From JABFXX01 sp036489755 (lineage in GTDB: Bacteria; Myxococcota_A; Polyangia; Haliangiales; Haliangiaceae), in the NCBI GenBank assembly GCA_036489755.1, contig DASXFD010000060.1, positions 124,001 to 188,000 of the forward strand: a stretch of 64,000 nucleotides of DNA, given 5' to 3'. The translations under genes were made by a program, and so were the position numbers. Positions 8,321 through 17,314 of this stretch are shown piece after piece (within the stretch, counting starts at the first letter, position 1; each line of letters opens with the position of its first letter). The notes below the pieces were generated by a model. That model was not told where the DNA came from. It was given only the letters and a program-made list of their open reading frames with translations, and searched no databases.

Positions 8321-8366
8321 ATTCGTAAACCGTAGGTCGCCCGTTCAAACCGGGCTAGCGGCTCCA
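8321..8366 (+). other. tRNA-Thr(CGT) 3' half; prophage attachment site (attR)
   Basis: The sequence reads as an anticodon loop TTCGTAA (anticodon CGT at 8324-8326), the 3' anticodon-stem strand ACCGT and the variable loop AGGTC. A perfect T arm follows (GCCCG at 8339-8343 pairing with CGGGC at 8351-8355 around TTCAAAC), then the 3' acceptor strand TAGCGGC, discriminator T and CCA (8364-8366). The bases before the loop do not pair with the anticodon stem and no 5' half is present. This is therefore a partial copy, as left by an integrase that targets tRNA 3' ends. The intact gene should lie at the far left end of the element, outside the window. Confidence 0.8.
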
Positions 8367-8376
8367 GACAACCGGC

Positions 8377-9213
8377 GTGCGAATCGTCTCGTGGAACATC
8401 GAGCGCGTGAAGCCGAGGCTCGGCGACCGGCTTCGCCGCGAGCTCGCGGCGCTCGACGCGGACGTCGTTTGCCTCCAAGAGCTCGGCGTGCACCACGACG
8501 ACCAGGCGACGATCGACGCGATGGCGATGCCCGGCTACGCGCTCGGCGTCGCGCGGCCCGACGATCCGCGCAACGTTCGGTTTCGCGGCGGCCGCGCCTA
8601 TGGCGTCGCCACGTACGTGCGCGAACAGCTCGGCCCGAGCGCGTTCGTCGCGCCGAGTTGGGATCGCGAGGGCCGCGTGCTCGTCGTCGAGATCGGAGCG
8701 TTGGCGATCGTCAACGTCTACGCCGTGAACGGCACCGACAAGCCGTACTTCGATGAACATGGCGCGGTTACCGGCGACCGCCACGCGTTCAAGCGGCAGG
8801 TTCAGGAGCGCATCGTCGAGCTCGGCCAAGCGTTACGCGCTCGAGGTCGCGAGCTGATCTTGATCGGTGATTGGAACGTGTCGCGCGCCGCGCTCGATAT
8901 TCATCCGCGGCTGCGCACTGCCGAGCCACACGCCGCCGCGCGCGCCGCGTTCAACGATCGCTTGATGCCGGCGCTCGACGTCGTCGATGCGTTTCGCGAG
9001 CTGCATCCCGAGGCGCGCGCGTACACCTGGTTCAACAAGCGCTCGCGCACGCTCGACGCCGCGCGCGTCGACTTCGCGCTGGTCTCGCGGAGCCTGATGC
9101 CGCGCGTCGTCTCGGCGTCGATCGATCAGCGGCCGGCGGCCCGGGCCGGCAGCGACCACGCGCCGCTCTCGATCGACCTCGCCGCAGCTCAGAATTTGCC
9201 CGAGCGCGCCTAG
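8377..9213 (+). CDS. ExoIII-type endonuclease/exonuclease
   Basis: This 278-residue protein starts MRIVSWNIERVKPRLG and has the fold-defining motifs of the exonuclease III/AP endonuclease family. These are WN near the start, VVCLQELG (metal-binding Glu), a YGVATYVRE strand, LILIGDWNVSR (Asp-x-Asn), TWFNKRSR and the terminal GSDHAPLSIDL (Asp-His). Expected role: cutting DNA at abasic sites and removing 3' blocks. The GTG start lies only 10 bases after the tRNA-like CCA, so the gene's native upstream region was interrupted by the prophage. Length is near that of E. coli XthA (268). Confidence 0.88.
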   Translation: MRIVSWNIERVKPRLGDRLRRELAALDADVVCLQELGVHHDDQATIDAMAMPGYALGVARPDDPRNVRFRGGRAYGVATYVREQLGPSAFVAPSWDREGRVLVVEIGALAIVNVYAVNGTDKPYFDEHGAVTGDRHAFKRQVQERIVELGQALRARGRELILIGDWNVSRAALDIHPRLRTAEPHAAARAAFNDRLMPALDVVDAFRELHPEARAYTWFNKRSRTLDAARVDFALVSRSLMPRVVSASIDQRPAARAGSDHAPLSIDLAAAQNLPERA

Positions 9214-9253
9214 ACCCCGTTGGCAAGACATCTGCACCGATGTTGGTCGAGTC

Positions 9254-9973
9254 GTGATCTACGTCGGTACGAGCGGTTGGGTCTATCGAGGCTGGCGCGC
9301 GCACCTCTATGCCGACGCGCCGATGCGGCGCTGGCTCGAGATCGCGTCTCGCACGTTCGGCTCGCTCGAGATCAACGGCTCGTTCTACGGCCAGATCCAA
9401 CCGGCGACGTACGCCCGGTGGCGCGACGAAGCACCCGGCGGCTTTGTGTTCGCGGTCAAAGGTCACCGCTACGTCACGCACTACAAGCGGCTGCGCGACT
9501 GCGCGTCCTCGATCGCGTTGCTCCGCGATCAAGCGAGCGCGCTCGGCGACAAGCTCGGCGCAGTGATCTGGCAGCTGCCGAGCAGCTTCAAGCTCGATCT
9601 CGACCGGCTCGACGACTTCTTGCGCGCGCTGCGCGTGTGGCCGACGCGCCACGCGATCGAGTTGCGCCACGTTTCGTGGTTCGTGCCCGAGGTCGCGGAA
9701 CGGCTGCGCGCCGCGAACGTCGCGAGCTGCATGGGCGATGCGCCGGACTTTCCGATGTGGCGCGAGGTCACCGCCGACTTCGTGTACGCGCGGCTGCACG
9801 GCCACACGCGCAAGTACGCGTCGAGCTACAGCGCGGCATCGATCCGCGCGTGGGCCGACGACGCGAAGCGGTGGCGCGACGCGGGCCGCGACGTCTTCAT
9901 CTATCTCGACAACGACGCCGAGGGTCACGCCGTGCGCAACGCGCGCGCGCTGGCCGAGGAGGTTCGCGCGTGA
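9254..9973 (+). CDS. DUF72 (YecE-like) protein
   Basis: The 239-residue protein begins MIYVGTSGWVYRGW and continues with EINGSFYGQ, FVFAVKGHRYVTH, WQLPSSFKLDLDRLDDFL, AIELRHVSW and YARLHGHTRKYASSY. This is the full set of DUF72 signatures in a TIM-barrel-like order. Biochemical activity of the family is not established. The GTG at 9254-9256 is the start, and the end overlaps the next gene by GTGA, implying co-translation with the cupin. Confidence 0.88.
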   Translation: MIYVGTSGWVYRGWRAHLYADAPMRRWLEIASRTFGSLEINGSFYGQIQPATYARWRDEAPGGFVFAVKGHRYVTHYKRLRDCASSIALLRDQASALGDKLGAVIWQLPSSFKLDLDRLDDFLRALRVWPTRHAIELRHVSWFVPEVAERLRAANVASCMGDAPDFPMWREVTADFVYARLHGHTRKYASSYSAASIRAWADDAKRWRDAGRDVFIYLDNDAEGHAVRNARALAEEVRA

Positions 9974-10308
9974 AAGTCGTCCAAACGAAGCGCGTCCGAC
10001 GACGCGAATTCTGCGTGCTGCACCGAACGCGCGCGTCGCAGGCGGCGACGATGACGCTCGCGCCCGGCGCGACGAGCAGCGAGTCGTCGAGCAACGAGCA
10101 TGCGTGGGCCGAGCAGTGGCTCTACGTCGTCTCCGGCCACGGCACGGCGCGGATCGGCAAGCGCAGCGCGAGGCTCGCGCCCGGCACGTTGGTGCTGATC
10201 GAGAAGCGCGAGCCGCATCTGATCCGCGCGGGCGCGCGCTCGCGGCTCGTCACGATCAACATCTACGTGCCTCCCGCGTACTCGGCCGGCGGAGAGCCGC
10301 TGCGTTAG
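9970..10308 (+). CDS. Small cupin-domain protein
   Basis: The 112-residue product carries a conserved cupin core: EHAWAEQWLYVVSGHGTARIG (motif 1 with His and Glu positions), APGTLVLIEKREPHLIRAG (motif 2 with His) and the final strand LVTINIYVPP. It starts at the GTG overlapping the DUF72 stop (GTGA). A metal-binding sensor or enzyme role is possible; the substrate cannot be deduced. Its last four bases overlap the end of the convergent formate dehydrogenase anchor gene. Confidence 0.78.
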   Translation: MKVVQTKRVRRREFCVLHRTRASQAATMTLAPGATSSESSSNEHAWAEQWLYVVSGHGTARIGKRSARLAPGTLVLIEKREPHLIRAGARSRLVTINIYVPPAYSAGGEPLR

Positions 10309-11309
10309 GCTCGGGGCGCCAAGCTCGCGCGCGGATCGGCGGCACTCGCTCGCCCGGCTTCGTGAATCGCGAATCGCGTCATCACGCCCGCCAACGTGCC
10401 GAGCGCACCGGCGACGCGGGATGCGCGCAACGCCGTCGCGACGAGGCTCGCGCCTTGAAGCCAACGAGCGCCGCGCCACAATGTGCCGGAGCGGCCTTCG
10501 CGCAGGGGCTCGCCGACGACGCCGGCGCCGAGCGAAGCCTCGACCGCGCGGCCTGCGGCAAGCTCGGCCACCTTCGTCGCCAGCGCAAAGCGACGCACGA
10601 GCGGCGACCGCACACCCGCGAGCTCGAGCAGCGACGCCGCCGACGCGCCCGCCGACGCGGCGAACAGCGCCGGCATCGCAGTGCGCGAGTCGCGCCAGGC
10701 AGGCACGGCCGTGTTGCCGATCAACACGCCGGTGTACGTCGCGAGTCCGCCGCCGGTCACCATCGCCGCGATCGTCGCCGCATCGAGCCGCTTCGCCGGG
10801 CGAACCAGCTCGAGCACGCCGAGCAAACCCGACGCGCCGAGGATCCACGTGCCGACGTTCATCGGCGACGTCGGTCGGACGACGCGCATCATGTGATGAA
10901 AGCGCTGCGGCTTGCCGAGATCGGCGACGAGCAACGCCGCGCCGATCGCTTCGCCGACGAACGCCAGCCGACCGAGCCGCTTCGCGAGCCGTTTGTCGCC
11001 GGCGAGCAGCGCCGCGCCGCGCAACAACGACGACGCACCCGCGACGCCGCCGGCGTAGAAATACGCCGGTACGAACCACTTCCAAGGCGCCGCTTTGACG
11101 ACCGGAAGATCGTAGTAGCCGGTCGGGCTCGCCGCGACGGTCGGCACCGGCGCGACGTGCTCGTGATGAGCCGACGCGTCGCCGATCGGCTCTGCGACGG
11201 GAGCGGCCGCGGTCCGATGCGCGTCCTGCAGCGCCGCTTCGGCGCGCGCATCGTTGCGCTCGGGATCGAGCTCGCGTTCGTGGGCGCGTGCGATCTCTGA
11301 ATCACTCAT
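10305..11309 (-). CDS. NrfD/PsrC-type membrane subunit of formate dehydrogenase
   Basis: 334 residues. A hydrophilic N-terminal 70 residues rich in Ala/His/Pro precedes several membrane helices (WFVPAYFYAGGVAGASSLLR, LAFVGEAIGAALLVADLGKP, VGTWILGASGLLGVLELV, MVTGGGLATYTGVLIGNTA). The motif LVADLGKPQRFHHMMRVVRPTSPMNVGTW matches NrfD/PsrC quinone-binding anchors. It closes an operon with the Fe-S and catalytic subunits, overlapping the Fe-S gene by 8 bases. It would pass formate electrons to quinone, replacing the cytochrome b anchor of classical FDH-N. Confidence 0.85.
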   Translation of the reverse strand: MSDSEIARAHERELDPERNDARAEAALQDAHRTAAAPVAEPIGDASAHHEHVAPVPTVAASPTGYYDLPVVKAAPWKWFVPAYFYAGGVAGASSLLRGAALLAGDKRLAKRLGRLAFVGEAIGAALLVADLGKPQRFHHMMRVVRPTSPMNVGTWILGASGLLGVLELVRPAKRLDAATIAAMVTGGGLATYTGVLIGNTAVPAWRDSRTAMPALFAASAGASAASLLELAGVRSPLVRRFALATKVAELAAGRAVEASLGAGVVGEPLREGRSGTLWRGARWLQGASLVATALRASRVAGALGTLAGVMTRFAIHEAGRASAADPRASLAPRA

Positions 11310-12075
11310 GGCGATCTCCAAATAGCGCCGCGCCGATCGCGAGCGCGGCAAGCCCAGCCGCGGCGAATCCCGCGGCGAGCCACGATCGACCGACGCCTTT
11401 CGTCGGCACCTGTGGATCGGGCGGCAAGTTGAAGGCCTCCGGCCGATCGTTCAGGACGAAGAACGCGTGCAAGCCTTCGGTGCCCGGCTGCGCTTCGGCG
11501 CTCTCGCCGTAGAGCCGCGCGTCGACGCCGTGCTCGCGCAGCACCTTCACGCGCGCGGTCGCCTTCTCGCGCAGCCGCTCGATCGGCCCGAACTCGATCG
11601 AATCCGTCGGGCATGCCTTCGCGCACGCCGGCTCGAGCTGACCTTGCAACCGGTCGTAGCAGAGCGTGCACTTCCACGCGCGGCCGTCATCTTCGCTGCG
11701 CGCGACCACGCCGAACGGGCACGCCGGGACGCAGTAACCGCAGCCGTTGCAGACGTCGGGCTGGATGTAGATCGAGCCGTGCTCGGTGCGAATGATCGCG
11801 CCGGTCGGACACGCCTCTTGGCATCCGGCGCGCTCGCAGTGCTTGCAGACGTCCGACATCATCTTCCACGCGATGCCGTGCGTGGTCGACGTCTGCTCCG
11901 CGAACAGCACGTGACGCCATGTCGACGCGCCGAGCGCGGTCGTGTTGTCGTACGAGCGCCCCGTCAGCGCGAAGCCGTCGTCGGGAAGCTGGTTCCACTG
12001 CTTGCAAGCGACCTCGCAGGCCTTGCAGCCGATGCACAGCGTCGTATCGGTGAGAAACCCGACGGTCTCGCTCAC
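11302..12075 (-). CDS. fdhB: Formate dehydrogenase iron-sulfur (beta) subunit
   Basis: The 257-residue protein has four ferredoxin-type Cys clusters: CIGCKACEVACKQW, CKHCERAGCQEACPTGAI, CNGCGYCVPACPFGV and CTLCYDRLQGQLEPACAKACP, giving four 4Fe-4S centres. A C-terminal hydrophobic helix (SWLAAGFAAAGLAALAIGAALF) anchors it, as in FdnH/FdoH. The GTG at 12073-12075 overlaps the alpha-subunit stop as GTGA. It relays electrons from the catalytic subunit to the NrfD-type anchor. Confidence 0.92.
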   Translation of the reverse strand: MSETVGFLTDTTLCIGCKACEVACKQWNQLPDDGFALTGRSYDNTTALGASTWRHVLFAEQTSTTHGIAWKMMSDVCKHCERAGCQEACPTGAIIRTEHGSIYIQPDVCNGCGYCVPACPFGVVARSEDDGRAWKCTLCYDRLQGQLEPACAKACPTDSIEFGPIERLREKATARVKVLREHGVDARLYGESAEAQPGTEGLHAFFVLNDRPEAFNLPPDPQVPTKGVGRSWLAAGFAAAGLAALAIGAALFGDRHE

Positions 12076-15000
12076 GTCTTCTCCTTTTGGGCCGCCGGCT
12101 TGACCTGCGCCGGCTCTGCCGTCGGCTGACCGACGCCGGGCTTGTCGCGGCGCGGGAACAGCGGCGACGCCTGGCCGTCGCCGATCGCCGCGAGGTTGCT
12201 GCGCGCGCGCCGGCCGCGCACGAGATCGCACGTCGCGACCTTGCTCTCCGGAATGTGCACGCTCGGATCGCCGACGAGCGGAAACAAGTCGTTGACCACG
12301 GCGCCATGCACGAGCCCGATGCTTCCCCAGTGATACGGCACCGCGATCTGATGCACGACCCCGCCGCCGACGTGCAGCGGCGATAGCCGCCGCGTGACCA
12401 GTGCACGACACTCGAGCTCGGCGCGCGCCGTGCGCAGCGTCGCCCAACCGCCGTGGTCGATGCCGAGCTCGCCGGCGAGCTCGATCGAAACCTCGACGAA
12501 CAGCTCGGGCTGCAGCTCGGACAGCCACGGCAACCAGCGCGACATGCCGCCGGCGGTGTGGTGCTCGGTGAGCCGGAACGTCGTCAGCACGTATGGATAT
12601 CGCTTGTCGCGATATGCGCCGTGATAGGGATTGTCGCGACGTCGCCACTGCAAGCGAATCGGATTGCATTGCTGCTCGTAGAACGGATTCGCGATCACCG
12701 ATTCCTGCGGCTCGTAGTGCGTGGGCAGCGGTCCATCGATGATGCCCGATGGCGCGAACAGCCATGCGCGCGCATCGGACTGCATGATGAACGGCGCGTC
12801 GCCGCGAATCGTGTCGATGCCGGACGCATCCGGCGCCGGCCGATACGACGGCGGGCGATCGGCGATGAAGTCCGGAACGTCCTCGCCGGTCCACTTCGAG
12901 CTCGCCTCGTCCCACCACACGTACTTCTTCGCCGCGCTCCACGGTTTGCCTTCGGGATCTGCCGACGCGCGGTTGTAGAGAATGCGGCGATTCGAGGGCC
13001 ACGCCCATCCCCACTCCGGCGCGACGTACGACTGCTCGCGCGCGGGCTTTCGACTGGCCGCGTGGTTCTTGTCGCCGGCGTAGACGCCCGTGTAGATCCA
13101 GCAACCGCTCGCCGTCGAGCCGTCGTCTTTGAGCTGCTTGAAGCTATCGACGAGCTTGCCGTCGGCAACCGTGTAGCCGTTGATCTCGCGAAGCACGGCC
13201 TCGGCGCTCGGCTCCTCTTCGAGGCCCTCCGTCGGATAGTCCCAGGTCAACGCGTGCATCGCGCGATCGCGCGCGAGTGTCGATTCTGCGATGCGCGCCT
13301 TGAGCCGCTTGCCGAGGTGATACGCGAACCACAGCTCGCTGCGCGCGTCGCCGGGCGGCGCGACGGCTTTGTGATGCCACTGTAGTAGGCGCTGCGTGTT
13401 CGTGAACGAGCCGGCCTTTTCGGTGTGCGCGGCCGCCGGGAAAAAGAAGACCTCGGTCTGGATGTCTTCGACCTTGACCTCGCCACTCGCGATCTCCGGC
13501 GCCGATCGCCAGAACTCGGCGGTCTCGGTCGGCGCGAAGTCGCGGACGACGAGCCAGTCGAGCTTGCGCAGGCCCTTGCGTTGCAGCGGGCCGCCGACGG
13601 TGCCGACGACCGGATTCTCGCCGATGACGAAGTAGCCGCGCACCTTGTTGTCGGCCATCAGGCTGATCGTCGCCATGTGCGAGTGATCGCCGGTGAGCAT
13701 CGGCAGCGTGTCGAACAAGTAGTCGTTCGCTTTCATCGCGTGCTCGCCGAACCACGCCTTGAGCAGCGACACGATGTACTTCGGCATCTCGCTCCACCAC
13801 GCGCTGTCGCTGCGATGCGTGCGGATGTAGTCCTCGAGCTTCTCGGCGTGCGCGACCATCGGCATCGGCAAGTAGCCCGGCAACAAGTCGAACAGCGTCG
13901 GGATATCCGTCGAGCCTTGAATCGACGCGTGACCGCGCAGCGCCACGATGCCGCCTCCCGGCCGGCCGATGTTGCCGAGCAAGAGCTGCAGGATCGCGGC
14001 GGTGCGGATGTACTGCACGCCGACCGAGTGCTGCGTCCAGCCGACCGCGTAGCACATCGCGGCCGTCTTCTCGCGACCCGACGCCGCGCACAGCGCCTCG
14101 GCAACGGCGAGAAATTTCGCGCGCGGGATGCCGCAGGTCTGTTCGACGAGGTCCGGCGTGTAGCGCGCGAAGTGACGCTTCAAGATCTGGAACACGCAGC
14201 GCGGATGCTGCAGCGATTCGTCGCGCGGCTCGTCGATGCCTCTGGCGAGCTTCGCGTCTGGATCGCGCGCCTCGATGTCGGCGACGGCCTCTTTGTGGCC
14301 GCTGCCCGGCACGGCGTCGACGCCTTCGTATTGCCAGCTATCGATCTTGTACTTGCCTTCCTTGTAGCCGCTGAACAACCCGTCGAGCTCTTCGGTGTCT
14401 TGGAACTCCGGCTTCACGAGGTTCGCCGCGTTCGTGTACGCGACGACGTAGTCGCGGAAGTAGCGCTCGTGCTCGATGACGTAGTTGACGAGCCCGCCGA
14501 GGAACGCGATGTCGGTGCCGGTTCGAATCGGCACGTGGATGTCGGCGACCGCGCTCGTGCGCGTGAAGCGCGGATCGACGTGGATGATCGTCGCACCGCG
14601 CGCCTTCGCCTTCATGACCCAGCGAAAGCCCACCGGATGACACTCGGCCATGTTCGAGCCTTCGATCAGGATGCAATCAGCGTTTTGCAGATCCTGCTGG
14701 AAGCTCGTCGCACCGCCGCGACCGAACGAGATGCCCAGACCGGGCACCGTGGACGAGTGTCATATTCGAGCTTGGTTCTCGACCTGGATGATGCCGAGCG
14801 CGGTGTAGAGCTTCTTGAGCAGGTAGTTCTCTTCGTTGTCGAGCGTCGCGCCGCCGAGGTGCGCGATGCCGAGCGTGCGGCGCACCGAGCGCCCGTCGGG
14901 CAGCTCGTCTTGCCAGGTCGCATCCCGCGTCGTCGCGACGCGATCGGCGACCATGTCCATCGCGGTCTCGAGCGCGATCGGCTCCCACGCCGTGCCGCCG

Positions 15001-15314
15001 GGCCGGCGATAGAGCACCTGCTTGCCGCGATGCTCGCCGGTCACGAGCTGGCGGGTCGCGGCGCCCTTCGGGCACAAACAGCCTTCCGAGATCGGCGAGT
15101 CGGGATCGCCTTCGATGTCGGTAATCTTCTCGTCCTTGACGTAGACCAGCTGGCCGCAACCGACGGCGCAGTACGGGCACACCGATTTCACGACGCGATC
15201 GGCGGCTTCGGTTCGCGGCCGCAGCTCGTCGCTTCGTGCGGATTTGGCGGTGTCACCGAGCGCTGTGACGTCACGGCGCAGGATCTGGCGGGCGAGAACC
15301 GGTAGCCGGCGCAT
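12072..15314 (-). CDS. fdhA: Selenocysteine formate dehydrogenase, catalytic alpha subunit
   Basis: One gene of about 1080 residues is interrupted by an in-frame TGA at 14760-14762 read as selenocysteine. The context, VENQARI-Sec-HSSTVPGLGISFGRGG, is exactly where FDH-N/FDH-O carry Sec. Upstream is the N-terminal 4Fe-4S motif CPYCAVGCGQ...CLCPKGAA. Downstream are the bis-molybdopterin-guanine-dinucleotide binding domains, including the C-terminal YVLTTFRLTEHHTAGGMSRW region. No hydrophobic Tat signal follows the N-terminal MRRLPVLARQ. A codon earlier (GTG at 15317) is an alternative start. Oxidises formate to CO2. Splitting it at 14747 would be a mis-annotation. Confidence 0.93.
14725..14762 (-). 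promoter_or_regulatory. Bacterial SECIS element directing UGA to selenocysteine
   Basis: Immediately after the TGA the minus strand can fold with a short GC stem (GTGCCC facing GGGCAT) capped by GGTCT at 14737-14741. The apical GGTCT begins 18 bases after the TGA, the same spacing as in the E. coli fdhF SECIS as I recall it. SelB binds this type of hairpin to deliver Sec-tRNA. No selA, selB or selC is in the window; they must be elsewhere in the genome. Confidence 0.78.
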
Positions 15315-15348
15315 CACGCCGACAAGCTGCAGCGGCCGTGCCTCGCGA

Positions 15349-16131
15349 TCAGCTCTGCGGCTTGGTCTGTTTCGCGGTCTGCTTGGCCTTGAACGACTCC
15401 GGCAACAGCTCGTTCATCAGGCCTTCGAGCCGGCTCTTGAATCCGCCGCCGAGCACGGAGTCTTTGCCGGCCATCATCGCGTCGAAGCCACGCTTGGCGA
15501 CCAGCGCCGGATCATCCTTCTTCGCCTGGCCGACCTTGGTGTCCATCAGCTCGCCGCGCTGGAAGAACCTGGTGTCGGTCGCGCCGGGTTGCAACACGGT
15601 CACGGTGACGCCGCTGTCGGCGACCTCGACGCGCAGCGCCTCGCCGAACGACATCACGAACGCCTTGGTCGCGGCGTAGACCGCCTGATATGGGTTCGGC
15701 GACGTGCTGACGACCGATCCGGTGATCAGCACGCGACCCGCGCCGCGCTGGACCATCGCGGGCACGAGCCGGCGCGCGACGTGAACCGTGTGATTGCAGT
15801 TGAGCGCGATCATCGCGAGCTCGTCTTCGAGCGGCTGATCGATCACCGCATGACCGAGCCCGACGCCGGCGTTGAGCAAGAGCGCATCGACCGGCCGACC
15901 GCCGTCGTGCACGCGCGCGACGAGCTGCTCGCAGCCGTCGAACGTCGACAGATCCGCCTTGAGCGCTTCGACGTTGCCGGGCAGCGTCTTCGCGATCTGC
16001 ATGACCTCGTCGTTCTCGGCGCAGATCAACGCATCGAACCCGTTCTCGAGGCACTGCTTGGCGAGCGCGAGCCCGATGCCCGACGAGCCGCCGGTGATGA
16101 CTGCAAGCTTGTTCTTGTTCTGGGTAGCCAT
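15349..16131 (-). CDS. Short-chain dehydrogenase/reductase (SDR)
   Basis: A 260-residue classical SDR: NAD(P)-binding TGGSSGIGLALA near the N-terminus, NAG in LLLNAGVGLG, catalytic Ser in VLITGSVVSTS and the catalytic YAATK with preceding PNPYQAV. The substrate is unknown. The C-terminal tail is Lys/Gln-rich. The ATG at 16129-16131 has a strong GGAGG upstream. It lies 10 bases after the zinc dehydrogenase gene and is the third gene of an SRPBCC-dehydrogenase-SDR operon. Confidence 0.88.
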   Translation of the reverse strand: MATQNKNKLAVITGGSSGIGLALAKQCLENGFDALICAENDEVMQIAKTLPGNVEALKADLSTFDGCEQLVARVHDGGRPVDALLLNAGVGLGHAVIDQPLEDELAMIALNCNHTVHVARRLVPAMVQRGAGRVLITGSVVSTSPNPYQAVYAATKAFVMSFGEALRVEVADSGVTVTVLQPGATDTRFFQRGELMDTKVGQAKKDDPALVAKRGFDAMMAGKDSVLGGGFKSRLEGLMNELLPESFKAKQTAKQTKPQS

Positions 16132-16141
16132 AAATCCTCCG

Positions 16142-17314
16142 TCACGCGCGCAAGATGATCTTTTGGACGTCGTCTTGTTTGGTCATGAACATTTCGTAGC
16201 CCTTCGGCGTGTCGTCGAGGTTCATCTCGTGCGTCGCGACGAAGCTCGCGTCGATCGTGCCCTTCTCGATCATGTCGAGCAGGCGCGTCTGATAGCGGTG
16301 CACGTGACACTGGCCGGTGCGGATCGTCAGCCCTCGATTCATCAGCGAGCCGAGCGGGAACTTGTCGACGAAGCCCGCATAGACGCCGAGGATCGACACG
16401 ATGCCGCCGCTGCGGCAGCCCAAGATCGCGTCGCGCACCGCGATCGGGCGATCCATCGCGAGCTTCAGCTTCTGCTTGGTCTTGTCGACGACGTATTGCA
16501 AGCCGGTCGAGTGCGCTTCGAGCCCCACGCACTCGATGATCGCGTCGGGTCCGCGCCCGGCCGTCAGATCGAGCAGGCTCTCGTGGAGCGGATAATCCTC
16601 GTAGTTGATGACGTCGGTCGCGCCCGCCTTGTCGACCGCCATCTTGAGGCGATACGGCACGCGGTCGACCGCGATGATCTTCTCGGCGCCGAGCGCACGC
16701 GCGCTCGCGATCGCGAGCTGGCCGACGGGGCCCGCGCCGAACACCGCGATCACCTTCTTCGGGTTGATCTCGCAGAACTCGGCGCCCATGAACGCGGTCG
16801 GCAAGATGTCCGACAAGAACAACACCTGTTTGTCGCTCAAGTGCGACGGCACCTTGAGCGGGCCGAAATCGGCGAACGGCACGCGCACGTACTCGGCCTG
16901 GCCGCCGGCAAATCCGCCGGTCAGGTGCGAGTAACCGAAGCAGCCGCACGTCGCGTGGCCCATCAGCTTCTCGGGAATCCAGCCCGTCGGGTTCGAGTTC
17001 TCGCAGCACGCGAACATGCCCATCGCGCACGACTCGCAGTTGCCGCACGCGATGCAGAACGGCACGACGACGCGATCGCCGGGCTTGAGGTTGTTGACGC
17101 CCTTACCGACCTCGACGACCTCGCCCATGAACTCGTGGCCGAGAATGTCGCCCTTCTGCATGCCGGGCATGAAGCCGTTGTAGAGGTGGAGATCCGATCC
17201 GCAGATCGTGGTCGCGGTCACGCGAATGATCGCGTCGCGCGCGTTGAGCAATTGCGGATCCGGCACGCGTTGGACCTCGACCTTGCCCGGTCCGAGGAAG
17301 ACGTTCGCTCTCAC
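16142..17314 (-). CDS. Zinc-dependent alcohol dehydrogenase (MDR family)
   Basis: 390 residues. Catalytic zinc ligands are seen in TTICGSDLHLYNG and GHEFMGEVVEVG. A structural zinc lobe FCIACGNCESCAMGMFACC, a Rossmann GAGPVGQLAIASARALGA and a conserved VDRVPYRL follow. This is the subfamily often annotated as glutathione-independent formaldehyde-type dehydrogenase. The GTG at 17312-17314 has AAAGGAG upstream and overlaps the previous stop (GTGA). NAD(P)-dependent alcohol or aldehyde oxidation is expected, with unknown substrate; nearness to formate dehydrogenase allows, but does not prove, C1 metabolism. Confidence 0.87.
   Translation of the reverse strand: MRANVFLGPGKVEVQRVPDPQLLNARDAIIRVTATTICGSDLHLYNGFMPGMQKGDILGHEFMGEVVEVGKGVNNLKPGDRVVVPFCIACGNCESCAMGMFACCENSNPTGWIPEKLMGHATCGCFGYSHLTGGFAGGQAEYVRVPFADFGPLKVPSHLSDKQVLFLSDILPTAFMGAEFCEINPKKVIAVFGAGPVGQLAIASARALGAEKIIAVDRVPYRLKMAVDKAGATDVINYEDYPLHESLLDLTAGRGPDAIIECVGLEAHSTGLQYVVDKTKQKLKLAMDRPIAVRDAILGCRSGGIVSILGVYAGFVDKFPLGSLMNRGLTIRTGQCHVHRYQTRLLDMIEKGTIDASFVATHEMNLDDTPKGYEMFMTKQDDVQKIILRA

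Noticed and set aside
8290..8366. A complete tRNA gene at the junction
   Set aside because: No 5' acceptor, D arm or matching anticodon stem precedes the loop, so it is a partial copy.
12072..14747. A separate formate dehydrogenase gene starting at 14747
   Set aside because: The upstream 185-codon frame is collinear and the TGA between them is at the known selenocysteine position with a SECIS hairpin, so it is one gene.
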